From positions 310,001 to 374,000 of the forward strand of contig CAWIHB010000007.1 of the NCBI GenBank assembly GCA_963835775.1: 64,000 nucleotides of DNA, given 5' to 3'. This DNA is from Palsa-504 sp963835775 (GTDB lineage: Bacteria > Actinomycetota > Actinomycetes > Streptosporangiales > Streptosporangiaceae). How positions within the stretch are numbered: the stretch's first letter is position 1; the number at the start of each line of letters is the position of its first letter. This document shows positions 7,421-17,389 of this stretch, in pieces. The notes beneath the pieces are model-generated. The model was not told the DNA's origin. It saw only the letters and a list, made by a program, of their open reading frames with translations, and ran no database searches. Position numbers and translations under genes: made by a program.

Positions 7421-8329
7421 ATGGACTTCAGGAAAGCAGTCCGTATCTGGCGGGCGCGGTGGATCTTGACCTCTGTACTGCTTATTCTGGCCATGGCCGG
7501 CGCCGCCGGGGCCGCGGCAAAGACGCCGCGTTACTACCAGTCTGCTTCCTCCGTGGTCCTGCTGGCATCGCACGCGGCCTCCAGCCAGAACGGCGGCAAC
7601 CCGTTCCTGAGCTTCGGCCCCTCGCTGACCCTGACTGCCGACGCCGTCAGCCGGGAACTGATGGCACCGGCAACCCTCAGGCAGTTGGCCGCACGGGGAT
7701 TCACCGCCTCGTACACCGTCGCGCTCCCGACCTATACCACCTCGACGACCGGATCGGTCCTGCTGGTCACGGTCGCGGGCCAGCACGCAACCGGGGTACA
7801 GCGCACGCTCAGGGCGGTGACCGCGCAGATCGGCACTCAGCTGGCCCAGATGCAGCAGGGCGTCCCGGCCGCCAGCCAGGTACGCGCCGAAACCCTTTCC
7901 TTCACGCCGGTTGCGACGCTCAGCATCAGCCAGACGGCGCGCCCACTGGTCGCCGCCGGCGCGCTGCTGCTGGTGATCTGCCTCGGGATACCGATCGTCG
8001 TGGACGGGCTGGCCACCCGGCGGCGGCTCAGGGATCGGTCGGCACTCCCGGAGCTTTCGGCGCTCCCTGAGGACTGGACGCTCCTTGATATTCCGGCTTT
8101 CCCTTATGGATCGGCGCTCCCGGAGGAGCAGGTCATCCCGGCGGAGCCGGTCATCCCGGCGGAGCAGATTTTCCCAGGAGGAGGAGGAGGAGCCACAGGA
8201 CGTGCCGATCAGCAGGCCGACGACGACCCGGCTCAGGGCGAGCCGCGGCTGTCCCCGTTCTCCTCGCCGTCCGCCCGCAACGGCCGGGCGTCCCGCCGTC
8301 ACGCCCGGCATTCGGGGGTCGACGGGTAA
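7421..8329 (+). CDS. Wzz-like polysaccharide co-polymerase with repeat-rich tail
   Basis: A 302-residue protein with a first membrane helix at about 14-33, an extracellular region with TPRYYQSASSVVLLAS, and a second helix at about 180-200 (LVAAGALLLVICLGIPIVVDG). The first 200 residues match the co-polymerase plan. The cytoplasmic tail has degenerate short repeats (SALPE and VIPAE) and a poly-Gly stretch, and no kinase domain. The tail could bind a separate BY-kinase or be dispensable. It is divergent from the first Wzz-like gene across about 250 bp. Confidence 0.7.
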   Translation: MDFRKAVRIWRARWILTSVLLILAMAGAAGAAAKTPRYYQSASSVVLLASHAASSQNGGNPFLSFGPSLTLTADAVSRELMAPATLRQLAARGFTASYTVALPTYTTSTTGSVLLVTVAGQHATGVQRTLRAVTAQIGTQLAQMQQGVPAASQVRAETLSFTPVATLSISQTARPLVAAGALLLVICLGIPIVVDGLATRRRLRDRSALPELSALPEDWTLLDIPAFPYGSALPEEQVIPAEPVIPAEQIFPGGGGGATGRADQQADDDPAQGEPRLSPFSSPSARNGRASRRHARHSGVDG

Positions 8330-8397
8330 GCCAGCTGGCCTCTGGACGTCAGTGATTCACAATTTGCGGGACGTGCCCTAGCCCTGGACCACAGACC

Positions 8398-8416
8398 CCG
8401 AGCTCAGCTCGGTTTT
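8398..8416 (+). terminator. Intrinsic terminator after the second Wzz-like gene
   Basis: CCGAGC, a TCA loop and GCTCGG are followed directly by TTTT, a classic short rho-independent terminator about 70 bp after the stop at 8329. Confidence 0.6.
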
Positions 8417-8444
8417 AACCCTGAGAGCATGCTGGAGCCTCGGC

Positions 8445-9782
8445 CTAGTCCTCGGCCAGCTGCTGCGCGCGCCCCAGTCTCCATGCCGCTCCGACGCAGC
8501 CGAGCAGCAGGAAGAACAGGCCGGCCGCGATGGAGAAGGACAGCGCGTCGAACGACGCGAAGCACACGGCGCCGACCGCGATCGACGCGGCCAGGCATTG
8601 CCCCAGGTCGCGGGTCCGGGCATCGGCCGCCGTAGCCCGCACGCTCCGAGCGGTGAACCAGCCCGTCGCGAAGCATGTCACTAGGGCGAGGAGCCCGAGG
8701 ACCCCGGTCTCGAGCAGCGAGGTGAGGTACTGGTTGTCGATGAAGAAATAGGTCTGCGGAAAGAACGTCTGGAATCCCTGGCCGAGCCACGGGTGTGCGG
8801 CGATATAAGGCACTGCCTCTGAGTACGCGTCGGCACGAGACAGGCTGCTCTGGTCGGTCCCGAGCTGGCCGAAGAGCGCGTTGAAACTGCTCACCAGGCT
8901 CGGCTTGACCAGCCACGCGAGGGCTGGCGCGGCGAGCCCCACCAGGTAGGCGCGGCGCCGGTCGCGCCTGTGCCAAGTCGGGAAGAGCGCGATGCAGATC
9001 ACCGCGAGCCCGAAGAACGCGGAGCGCGATCCGGTCATCGGCACCACCGCCGTGATGAGCGCGACCTGCAGCCAGCGGCGGACCCGCAGCGTCGCGGGCG
9101 CGAAGCGGGCCTGATGGAGGGCGACCGGCAGGCTCATCGCCAGGACCGCGTTGAGCTCGAGCGGCTGGGCGGCTGTCGCCGTCACCCGGACCAGGCCATT
9201 GCGGCTCATGAGATCCGTCATCTGCTGATGCACGGACAGACCCGGGATCACGATGTACTTGGTGAGATCCGCGCCGGTGCAGAACTCGAGCACGCCAAGC
9301 GCGGCAACGGCCGTGGCGAGCATGACGATCCGGCGAAGGAGGGTGCTCAGCCGGTCAGCCCGGTCGATCCCGTCCGCCGCGAGCGCCAGCACGCCAACCC
9401 ATCCCGCCAGCACGATGAGGCCGCGGTCTGCGCCGTTCTGCTGAAGGGCGGGCACAGCATGCCGGCTGGCCGATATGTACACGGCCACCACCACGCCAGC
9501 GAAGATCGTCGCGGCGACCCGGACCGGCTGCCTGCCCCGGTCCAGTCCGAGGCCGGGGTGCTTGCGGGCCACCAGGTACCAGCACAGTATGGCGACCGCC
9601 AGTATGGCGGCGGGCGCGCCAGCCGCCCCGAACGACCCGACGACCAGGGACGAGGGTATGGCCATCAGCAGGAACGCGTAGCAGCTCAGCAGCGTGACCG
9701 CGTCGATCCTCCGTGGCGGACGGCCGACATCGGCGTCATGACGGGGCAGCAGGGCGGCCGGGCCCGGCCCATATCCCGTCAT
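8445..9782 (-). CDS. O-antigen ligase/polymerase family protein (Wzy-like)
   Basis: A 445-residue protein with about a dozen membrane helices. The large periplasmic loop carries the family signature PYIAAHPWLGQGFQTFFP followed by FIDNQYLTSLLETGVLGLLA, near residues 320-365. Such proteins polymerise or ligate lipid-linked glycan repeats on the outer face of the membrane. It lies convergent with the second Wzz-like gene, its probable partner. A relic of another member of the family lies at 18731-18825 and 22873-23044, so this copy may be the only intact polymerase in the locus. The start at 9782 is tentative; in-frame starts 20-30 residues later are also possible. Confidence 0.82.
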   Translation of the reverse strand: MTGYGPGPAALLPRHDADVGRPPRRIDAVTLLSCYAFLLMAIPSSLVVGSFGAAGAPAAILAVAILCWYLVARKHPGLGLDRGRQPVRVAATIFAGVVVAVYISASRHAVPALQQNGADRGLIVLAGWVGVLALAADGIDRADRLSTLLRRIVMLATAVAALGVLEFCTGADLTKYIVIPGLSVHQQMTDLMSRNGLVRVTATAAQPLELNAVLAMSLPVALHQARFAPATLRVRRWLQVALITAVVPMTGSRSAFFGLAVICIALFPTWHRRDRRRAYLVGLAAPALAWLVKPSLVSSFNALFGQLGTDQSSLSRADAYSEAVPYIAAHPWLGQGFQTFFPQTYFFIDNQYLTSLLETGVLGLLALVTCFATGWFTARSVRATAADARTRDLGQCLAASIAVGAVCFASFDALSFSIAAGLFFLLLGCVGAAWRLGRAQQLAED

Positions 9783-10243
9783 GCCCGGCCGTAACAGCCA
9801 GCGGACACATATCCGACATTCCCGCCTATTCGGTCATCCTCGCTTATCCGGCCGTTCCTGCCTATCCAGCGGCAAGCCATTCTTGTCTCCCTTTATTCTT
9901 CCGGCGGGTATATACCGTGCCATGCGCCGCTATCCTCGATGACGATGTTCGACGTGAGGTCATTACGGTCGTTGCCTTCAACGGGACCTCGTTTCTCCCG
10001 GGGGCCGGTCCCGCCCGCCGGAGGATGCCGCACGTCTGCCGGCAAGCAACCGGGACATGCCGAGAACGCCGACTGCATTTTGTCATAGGAACATTACCAA
10101 GAGTATTTGCCAGGCTTGACGGAATCGGCGAGACAGGGCGGGCCGGTTCAGGAGGCCGGCTGCCCGGCGGGGCCGGCGCGGCCCGCGGGCCGGGCGCAGC
10201 TGACGTGGCGCGGGCCGGCGAGCGGACGTCGCCGCGACCCGCA
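9783..10243. other. Intergenic, no convincing gene
   Basis: About 460 bp with short C-rich repeats of the form cctatccggc/cctgcctatcc near 9815-9870. An antisense ORF at 9862-10317 has no coding look. The upstream signals of the wzy-like gene must lie in its left part. Confidence 0.4.
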
Positions 10244-10290
10244 ACGCCGGGATCGCCGGCCCGCTGTCCGCGGGCCGGCGATCCCGGCGT
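10244..10290. terminator. Perfect 21-bp stem hairpin
   Basis: The arm at 10244-10264 is exactly complementary to 10270-10290, with a 5-base loop (tgtcc). It stands 24 bp beyond the stop of the beta-helix gene and is the strongest hairpin in the window, so it is almost certainly its transcription terminator. Confidence 0.8.
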
Positions 10291-10313
10291 GCTGCACCGT
10301 AGCGGCGCGGTGG

Positions 10314-11363
10314 TCACGGGGTGGCGATGGTCTGCCCGGTGGTGTCCCAGACGTTGCCGGACCAGACGTTGCCCGTCCCGGTGGAGTTGTAGTAGGCGCT
10401 GGGACCGAACTGGCCGCTCTTGGGGTAGTAGAGCTGGCCGAACCGGTTGCCCTCGATGAGGATGTTCGAGGTGGTGGTGCCCAGGTCGGCACCGCCGTAG
10501 ATGGCGTAGCCCCCGCCCGCGAGGAAGTTATTCTCGATGGTCTTGTTCGCCACCGGCACGCCGGCGGCGGCAAAAACGTCGAGGCTGATGGCGCTGGTCT
10601 GCGACAGGCTGATGAAGATCGTGTTGTCCTGGATCGTCAGCGGCGCCGTGCCCGCGGTCATGTTCACGATGCCGTCGGTGTGATCTCCGGCGATGTAGCC
10701 GGGGGCGTGAATGTAATTGCCTTCCACCAGCCCGGTTTCCAGCTGGACGCCGACCCTGAACTCGGAGATGTTGTTGTCCTTGATGACCTCCCCGGTCGAG
10801 TCGCCGTAAACATCAGAGATCGCCACGTCGACCCGGCCCGTCGTCAGGTTCAGGCCGCTGATGGTGGAATTCTCGATCGTGGCGCCGGTGGTGTGCGTGA
10901 GGCTGATGCCGAACGCCCCGCCGGTCACGACCTGGACATTCTTGACCGTCACGTTGTTCGCGGCGATCGTCAGGTTGCAGGGAATGTACAGGCCGCTGAG
11001 CACCGTCCCGTTCACGTTCACGATCACGGCGTTGGTCTTGGCGTTGTAGGACCAGCCCGGCCCGCTGGAGGCCTGGCTCGGGACCTGCTTCAGGGTCGTC
11101 CCGGCGGGCACGCCGGTGTTCGTCGCGTCCGGGTAACCGCAGCTGCTGGGGTTGGCCGCGCAGTTGGTGGGTACCGCGGCGTTCCCGTTGAAGGCACCCA
11201 CCGCGGCGAGGGCACTCAGTACGGCGAGCGCCGCGACGCCGAGCACGGCCGCACCTAGCATCCGGTTTCGGCGGCCCGCGGGCGGATGTTCCCCGGATGC
11301 GGGTGAGGCGGGCGGCTCCTGCCCGGTGCGGATGTGGGCGGCGTCGTTTCGTTTGGTGGTCAT
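10314..11363 (-). CDS. Secreted right-handed beta-helix protein
   Basis: About 349 residues. A basic N-terminus and one hydrophobic helix (LGAAVLGVAALAVLSALAAVGAF) form an uncleaved anchor or signal. From about residue 110 come repeated coils with VTVKNVQV, ATIENSTISG, EVIKDNNISE, GLVEGNYIHA and LTIQDNTIF. This is a parallel beta-helix as in pectate lyases, alginate epimerases and phage tailspikes. Such proteins in exopolysaccharide loci cut or modify the polymer outside the cell. No catalytic residues can be named. The ATG at 11363 follows AGAAGGA at the right distance; the upstream ATG at 11381 has none. Confidence 0.75.
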   Translation of the reverse strand: MTTKRNDAAHIRTGQEPPASPASGEHPPAGRRNRMLGAAVLGVAALAVLSALAAVGAFNGNAAVPTNCAANPSSCGYPDATNTGVPAGTTLKQVPSQASSGPGWSYNAKTNAVIVNVNGTVLSGLYIPCNLTIAANNVTVKNVQVVTGGAFGISLTHTTGATIENSTISGLNLTTGRVDVAISDVYGDSTGEVIKDNNISEFRVGVQLETGLVEGNYIHAPGYIAGDHTDGIVNMTAGTAPLTIQDNTIFISLSQTSAISLDVFAAAGVPVANKTIENNFLAGGGYAIYGGADLGTTTSNILIEGNRFGQLYYPKSGQFGPSAYYNSTGTGNVWSGNVWDTTGQTIATP

Positions 11364-12655
11364 GACATTTCCTTCTCTCATGTGCCTGCTGGGCTGTCAT
11401 GACCACTCTCGGCGTTATTTCCGGCGTCTTTCAGAGGAGAATTCCCTGTCTAAAGGGAGGCCTTTTCCCTGTCCTTTGGGCCCGGTTATTTCGGCCCGAT
11501 TCCTTTGGCCCTGCTTTTCCTGTCCGGCTCGGGCCTTTCGGCCCGGGCACTACGCCTCTGCACCGCGGGCTCCGGCGCGAACGGCATCCGCGACCGCCTG
11601 CCCGGCAGGGCTCGGCGAGGCGGCTCCGCCGGCACGCGGCGCCCGCCCCTGCCGAATCGACTGGTTGACGGTGGCGTTGCAGGCGGATCGCGGCCGGCCT
11701 AGACGACACGGCACCGGGGATCGATGGCCCGGGCTGTCTCGCGGGTAGCGCCGACCGCCCGGTTATGCCGTGCCCGGGTGGTTGTGTCCGGGTGGTTGTG
11801 TCCGGGTCGGAGGCAGTTCTCCGGTGCGTCGACTGACAGCGCGCCCGACCCGCAGGTCCGTGACCTGCTGGCCACCGACGCTTCCGCCCGCGACTCCCTG
11901 CCTCCATCGGTGTGCAGACGAACCCGGGGCTGCGGCCAACGCCAAGTCGATTGTGTCAACGATCTGCACTGCGCAGGGCAATTCAGGCCAAAGGTGGTGG
12001 CATTACGGCTCGCACACTGGCCGGGCAGTTTGGGAGGCTATCGGGTTTACATCGTCCCACCAGTACGCAATGGCGCCGATGGACCTGTTTGATCTAGCCG
12101 AAGCGAGGGATCGGCTCATATCGACGCGATTTGTAAGGGTTGCGCAGGATAGAGACGCCCTCCTGAAACAGGTAATAAATATGATCCTCGAACAGCCGCT
12201 GGTAGTCTGGCTGAAGGTTGCTCGGAGCGATCCCGGATGGTAGCTTGATCACAGAGGGTCCAAGCAATCGGGTTTAACAGGCGACACGGATTTAACGTCC
12301 GAATCGGGCGTTGCCGGGGATGATCTTCCTGTGGTGAAATGCTCTCGCGACACGCGAGAAGACAGGAGAAACATGGCCCCGGCTCGGGTGCCGCTGACCG
12401 CGGAAGACAGGGAAGACATTTTCCGCGGACCGACGAAAGGACTGGGAATAAAGACATAGCTATCCTCGATCGGGCGGGCCGAATCGGTCGTGCCCCGGGA
12501 AGCCGGGCGGCACGGCGGCACTAGGAGCAATGTGCTGCGAAAAACTGGTCGCCTGCATAAGCGTTCTGGTGTCAGGTGAAGGTGCTAGGCGCTTGCATTC
12601 ATCCGATCGACAAGATGTAGGAACCCGTATCAGTGAAACCAGAGGATTGCTTGAT
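11364..12655. other. 1.3-kb region without a recognised gene
   Basis: The left part holds C/T-rich runs and a short repeat ccgggtggttgtgt (11774-11810). The frame 11770-12243 on the plus strand ends in a stretch that reads like protein (AMAPMDLFDLAEARDRLIST and MILEQPLVVWLKV) but has no start, no ribosome site and no family I recognise. It may be the tail of a decayed gene. G+C falls towards the methyltransferase at 12656, whose promoter must lie here. Confidence 0.4.
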
Positions 12656-13393
12656 ATGACGACCGCAGCCGCACTGAACATCGTTGAGCGAATGCTCATC
12701 GACAAGCCCTCATTTCACCTGTCCGGGGCGGCTCGCTGGGATGCCCTTCCGGAGACGCTCGAAGCGATCGCTAGATTCGCGCAGCCCGGCGATAACACGC
12801 TCGAAGTAGGTGTCGGCGTGTCGACCGTGGTGTTCGCGGCTTCCGGTGCGGACCACACCGCCATCAGTTGCGATGCCGCCGAACACAGGCGTGTCCGAGA
12901 GTACTGTCAGCAGATCGGGATCGATGACAGCCGGCTAACCTTCGTGGTGGGTATGTCAAACGATGTCTTGCCTGCCCTGCTCACCCGGGACCGCACGTTG
13001 GACATGGCGCTCATTGACGGTGCCCACTCGTTCCCGCTGCCTATCGCGGATTGGCACTATGTCACACGGGCATTGAAGGTCGGCGGGAGGTTGCTGCTAG
13101 ACGACATCCCGGTGCCGGCCGTCGGACAGGTATTCCGGCATATGAAGCTTGAATCTAGCTGGCGCTTGGACGGGATCTTCGATGATCGAGCTGCCGCATT
13201 TACGCTGATCGCTCTGCCGGACCAGGATGATGACTGGATTCGCCAGCCCTTCAACATGGATTTTCCGGACTACAGTTTTGCTGGGCTGCCTAAGCAACTG
13301 CGCTTGGATAGTACATACCGGTTGAAGCAGATACGCCAGAGAGTAAGCCAGCGGTATCCTGGCTTGCGCCGCATCTACAAGCGCATCGCGTAG
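12656..13393 (+). CDS. Class I SAM-dependent methyltransferase
   Basis: About 245 residues with a Rossmann methyltransferase core. The SAM loop is LEVGVGVSTVVFAASG, the acidic strand end is ISCDAAEHRRV, and DMALIDGAHSFPLPIADWHY followed by GGRLLLDDIPV is typical of the Methyltransf_24 group that includes sugar and O-methyltransferases. The ATG at 12656 follows AGAGGA; the frame is open further up but lacks coding character. Its stop is 17 bp from the left end of an IS4-type element. Codon use is less G+C-rich than in neighbours. It probably methylates a sugar of the polymer. Confidence 0.75.
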   Translation: MTTAAALNIVERMLIDKPSFHLSGAARWDALPETLEAIARFAQPGDNTLEVGVGVSTVVFAASGADHTAISCDAAEHRRVREYCQQIGIDDSRLTFVVGMSNDVLPALLTRDRTLDMALIDGAHSFPLPIADWHYVTRALKVGGRLLLDDIPVPAVGQVFRHMKLESSWRLDGIFDDRAAAFTLIALPDQDDDWIRQPFNMDFPDYSFAGLPKQLRLDSTYRLKQIRQRVSQRYPGLRRIYKRIA

Positions 13394-13409
13394 ACTCAAT
13401 GCCATGGGC

Positions 13410-15403
13410 TTTAGGGCGAAGTGCTGCCGGGCTTGAGCCCCTGCCGGTCACGCTGGGTGGTTTCTGGTGGTGAGGGGCGTGTTTCGCGGGTTTCCTGTGA
13501 GAAGGGCGTGAGAAGGGCGAGGCTCCTGTAGAAGAGGGATTGTCTACGTCACTCTTCGCCACAGGAGCCTCTCGTGCATGTCTACCCCGTTTCGCCGGAT
13601 GCCGCCAGCAGCGTCGCGGACGGCGGGGTGATAGTGGCGGTGCGGCTGGCTGACCTGGTGACGCCGCTGCGGAACGGGGGGCTCCCGGGCGGGGACTTCC
13701 GGCCGGCGCTGGTCATCGGGGGGACGCGGCGGATCCGGACGGGCGAGCCGGTGGTGTTCTGCAAGATCGTGGCGGTGGCGCCGGCGCAGGTCAGGAGGGA
13801 CGGGCGGGTCCAGGCGAAGGGCAGCCCGGTGCATCACGCGACGCTGGGGCCGCTGGAGGAGTGGCTGGAGGAGCAGGCCGGGCCGGGCGTGATCGACGGG
13901 ATCGCGGAGCGGGCGGTGCTGCGGGAGGAGTACGTGAAGGGCGAGCGGGAGCGGCTGCTGGCCAGCGCGTTCATGATCCGTGCCATCGTGCTGATGACGC
14001 TGGTGCCCGATGCCGGCGTGCGGGACGCGGTGATCGCGCTGGCCGGGGACCTGGCACTGATGCCGTGGGCGCGGCCGTGGGTGCCGGCGTCGGAGCGGGC
14101 GCTCGGGGACTGGCGGAACGCGCTCGGCCCGGAGCCGCTGGAGGAACTCCAGGCTATCGTGCTGCGGGCGTCGTGGCAGGAGCATGAGGACCGGGACTGG
14201 CGGGCGGTCGTCATCGGCAGGGGCAGGCCGCTGAAGGCCGGGGCGGTCGACGGGACGCTGATCCGGGTGCCGGACACGCCGGCGAACCGGGCCATGTACG
14301 GTTCGGTCGGCACCGGGGATGACTCGTCCCCGTTCCCGCAGCTGAGAGGGCTGCCGATGACGGATGCCTCCACGCGGGGGCTGCTGGGGATGCCGCACGG
14401 CCCGGCCGGCACGGACAAGGCCGCCGCGGAGCAGAAGCTCCTGGACACCGCGATGCGGGAGTTTCCGCACCTGTTTGCCATGGACCGGATCTGGATCATG
14501 GACCGGAACTATCCCGGCGCGGCCCGGATCGCCCGGCTCACGGCCTGCACGCACGTCCTGATCCGGCTCAAAAGCGACATTCCCCTGAAGAGGGTCAGCG
14601 AGATCCTCGCCGACGGCTCGTATCTCGCGGAGGTCTCCGGTGACGGCGTCACCGTGACCGTCCGCGTGATCGAGTACTGGGTGACCGTGGAAGGCCAGCA
14701 CGTGCCGGAGCTGTTCTGCCTGCTCACCGACCTGATGGACATCGCGGAATACCCGGCCGCCGAGCTTGCCGCCCTCTACAGGTGGCGGTGGGACGGGTCC
14801 GAGACCGCGCTGCGGGAGACGAAGGCGAGCCTGGACGGCGCCTGCCCGTCGGCCTGCCGATGCTCCGCTCGGGCAGCCCGGGCCTGGTCCGGCAGGAACT
14901 CGCCGCCTGGGCCGCCGGAAACGAGATGACCCGCGGCACCGCCCGCGCCGCCGCGGCCGCCGCCGCCCCCGCCCGGAAGGGACGCCGCGCCGGGCAGCGA
15001 GTCCAGGCCCGCGAGATCTCCCACGGCCGCACCCGCCGCGCCATCATCGCCGCGATCCGCACCGGGAAAACCAGCTGCACGGCGCTGACCAGGGAACTCG
15101 CGAAACACCGCACCGTCATCGACCGGAACCGGCACCGCGCCCGCAAGGCCAAGTGCGCCAGCACCTTCCCCCGCGCAGGACGAGCGGACACCTCCACCCG
15201 GATCGCCGCCGCCGTCATCACCCTCGCGAACATGCCAGCCTGACCAGCGCAAACACCCCCGCAGCCGCCCCAGGAACCCAGCTCGCCGGCCCGTGGAACC
15301 GGCCGTCACCCGGCACGACACGCCGGCCATCGGCATGCCCGCGACCAGGAACTACCCACCGTAACCAAAACCGGGAACCTCGCATTAACACCAAATGCCT
15401 AAA
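13410..15403 (+). mobile_element. IS4-type insertion sequence with long imperfect inverted repeats
   Basis: The outer ends both read TTTAGG inward (13410-13415 and the complement of 15398-15403). About 45 bases further in they share the pattern GGTyACGsTGGGTrGTTyCTG, giving imperfect inverted repeats of roughly 65 bp. A further palindrome (aggctcctgt / acaggagcct) stands just before the transposase start. I found no clear target duplication, so the outer boundaries are approximate. Confidence 0.65.
13574..15243 (+). pseudogene. IS4-family transposase, frameshifted
   Basis: A DDE transposase. Frame one (13574-14840) carries AGAVDGTLIRVPDT with the first Asp, IWIMDRNYPG with the second Asp, and YRWRWDGSETALRETKASL with the Glu of the YREK-like box. 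Just after this, around 14840-14850, the frame is lost. The continuation GLPMLRSGSPGLVRQELAAW runs in another frame to the stop at 15243. The catalytic core is complete but the C-terminal domain is separated, so the copy is probably dead unless a ribosomal frameshift joins them. Confidence 0.75.
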
Positions 15404-15644
15404 CGTGGATTGTCGCGTGACTGCGCCGTCCGAGACAATGCGGTCGTGCGTATTATCACACGAAGTCACGGTCTCCTGGCGCCTTGAGTGGTCGTCCACG
15501 CCATGGATGCAGCGCGTGCCTGGGCTTCTTCGCGGCCCGCACCGCCTTCGAGCCCCCTGGTGGTGGTGAAGCCCGTCTCGGCCTGCTAATTAGCCGCGCA
15601 GGATGTGCCCGGCGGCTTCGACGCCGTCCTCAAAAAGGCCTGGG

Positions 15645-16295
15645 CTATCGAAATACGGTCATAGATTTGGGCAGACCGGCAAACCGCTCCCAATACAGTC
15701 GGCTGTCTGGGAAATATTCCCTCATCTCGGTCGCTGAGATCAATTCAGTGTACATTACTGTGCTAAACGCACGTTGCGCGTCCCACCCTCGGGTGTGGCC
15801 GAGTGGCCACCGCGGAGCGATATAAGCTCGGGCCCGGAGGGGAAGGAACTGCATGGCAGGAAAGATCCAGTGTGGCTCAATCGGGAAATATCGGTATGGA
15901 GTCTGTACTAGATACCGCGGAGCAAGCGAGCGGACTACGTGCGCGAGGGCTGACCGCGCATGGTGCCCACCAACATGTTCGATGAGGCTGTTCGAGAATA
16001 CGAGATCGAAGGACTGATCAGGAACGAGACGATCCGCATAGCAAGCGTCTCCAGCAATGCTGGTGAGCCAGGGAAACTCTGCGTCATCTTGAGCCTCAAG
16101 ATTAACGATCGTTACGTGCTGCGGCAATACTGGGGCACGCTCCCAGAAGCTAATCTTGCCGCCTAGATCAAGTACTTTCATGTCGGCCAGCTCAGGTAGT
16201 TGACTCTTGATAAACTCCCATCTACGCAGGCGCATGCGTTCGGCGAGAGACGTGTCTGTGGCTACAAAGAAGCCACGAATTCCATGAGTGAACAA
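15645..16295 (-). CDS. Class I SAM-dependent methyltransferase
   Basis: Contains MKVLDLGGKISFWERAPVL as the SAM-binding loop, SFDLVFSNSLIEHVGGH as motif post I/IV and YLVQTPYRYFPIEPHWIFP downstream, typical of methyltransferase type 11 proteins in glycan loci. The open frame extends to a GTG at 16370, but AGGAGA lies 7-8 bases before a TTG at 16295 and coding character begins there, so I prefer that start. It follows the glycosyltransferase at 16377 on the same strand and is probably cotranscribed. Target unknown; a glycan repeat unit is likely. Confidence 0.72.
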   Translation of the reverse strand: MFTHGIRGFFVATDTSLAERMRLRRWEFIKSQLPELADMKVLDLGGKISFWERAPVLPQHVTIVNLEAQDDAEFPWLTSIAGDACYADRLVPDQSFDLVFSNSLIEHVGGHHARSALAHVVRSLAPRYLVQTPYRYFPIEPHWIFPAMQFLPLRARAYIAPRWPLGHTRGWDAQRAFSTVMYTELISATEMREYFPDSRLYWERFAGLPKSMTVFR

Positions 16296-16376
16296 GATGC
16301 ATCTCCTAGGTCCATTGGCAAAGATGCTTGAACTCAGTTCAGGACGTCGGCGTTTACGTCTTTCGGCCACGGATCA

Positions 16377-17381
16377 TTATATCGGCGTTACTGTCTCGTT
16401 ATGAGCGGGAGCAGCCCGCACGGAACGCGCCTGCAGGCGGGATATCAGCAGCTCCCAGCTGGATGGCCGCGAAACCGCCAGCAGCGCGGCGCGGTGGCTG
16501 GCGGAGGCTGACCTGAGCAACTCATGCAGGAGCACTGCGGCCCGCATGCCGCTGGTCGGCTTGCCGTGCTTTTCGAAGTACCGGACCCGGTTGATTGCCT
16601 TCAGTGCGACCAGCGCGTGGGAGTGGCCGGACCCCGCCCTGCGATGACGAACCCGCGCCTGCGGCACGTACTCGACGCGGAAGCCAGCGGCGCGCACCCG
16701 GGTCGCGTAGTCCATCTCCTCGCAGTACAGGAAGAACCTCTCGTCCCACATCCCAACCACACGATCGCAGGCCGCCGATATGAGCATTGCCGCGCCGGCA
16801 GCCCAGTCGACCGGATGGCGGTAGCCGTACGCGCTCTCAGCGCGCACTATCTCGCTCAGCCTGCCCGGGCGGCGCCCGAAATGATGGCCGAACAGCGCGT
16901 CTCCGATCGCAGTGGCCAGCGTCGGCTCTCGGCGTAGCGACGGGTATCGGTGCCCCTCGAAGTCGAGCAGCATCGGCACCACCAAGCCCACGGTCGGGTC
17001 GCCAAGGGCGGTGAACATCTGGCGGAGGGCACCCGGCTCAAGTTTCAGGTCGGGGTTGAGCACGGCCAGTGCCTCGCACTGGCCTGCGTGCTGTCGACCA
17101 ACGTTGATGCCGCCGGCATAGCCAAGATTGGCACCGGTCTCGACGCAGACTACTTCCGGGTGATCACGCACCCGTTCGACGGTGTCATCGGCCGAGCCAT
17201 TGTCCACGACGATGATTTGCAACGTGAGGCCGGCAGCGGCAGCTGGCAGGGAATCCAGCAGGCCAGCGATATCACGAGCGCTGTTGTACGTGACGATGAT
17301 GACTGCGCAGTCAACGTGGTGCTGCTGGTCTGGTTCAGTCACGGCAGCCTGATCGAAATCAACTGCTGAGAATTCAGGCAT
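16377..17381 (-). CDS. Glycosyltransferase family 2 (rhamnosyltransferase-like)
   Basis: A 334-residue GT-A enzyme. CAVIIVTYNSARDIAGLLDS opens the nucleotide-binding fold, IIVVDNGSADDT follows, and NLGYAGGINVGRQHA with AVLNPDL provides the DxD-like site. FFLYCEEMDYATRVRAAGF is the ED-type acceptor/base motif of WbbL-like enzymes that add rhamnose or similar sugars to lipid-linked glycans. The ATG at 17381 has GAGGA 4-5 bases upstream. Its first residues (MPEFSAVDFDQ) are repeated at the start of the small ORF immediately upstream. Confidence 0.85.
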   Translation of the reverse strand: MPEFSAVDFDQAAVTEPDQQHHVDCAVIIVTYNSARDIAGLLDSLPAAAAGLTLQIIVVDNGSADDTVERVRDHPEVVCVETGANLGYAGGINVGRQHAGQCEALAVLNPDLKLEPGALRQMFTALGDPTVGLVVPMLLDFEGHRYPSLRREPTLATAIGDALFGHHFGRRPGRLSEIVRAESAYGYRHPVDWAAGAAMLISAACDRVVGMWDERFFLYCEEMDYATRVRAAGFRVEYVPQARVRHRRAGSGHSHALVALKAINRVRYFEKHGKPTSGMRAAVLLHELLRSASASHRAALLAVSRPSSWELLISRLQARSVRAAPAHNETVTPI

Positions 17382-17389
17382 ACGATCCT

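Noticed and set aside
11770..12243. 157-codon ORF after the beta-helix gene
   Set aside because: The first half is repeat-derived and low-complexity, there is no ribosome site and no known family; kept only as a remark in the gap entry.
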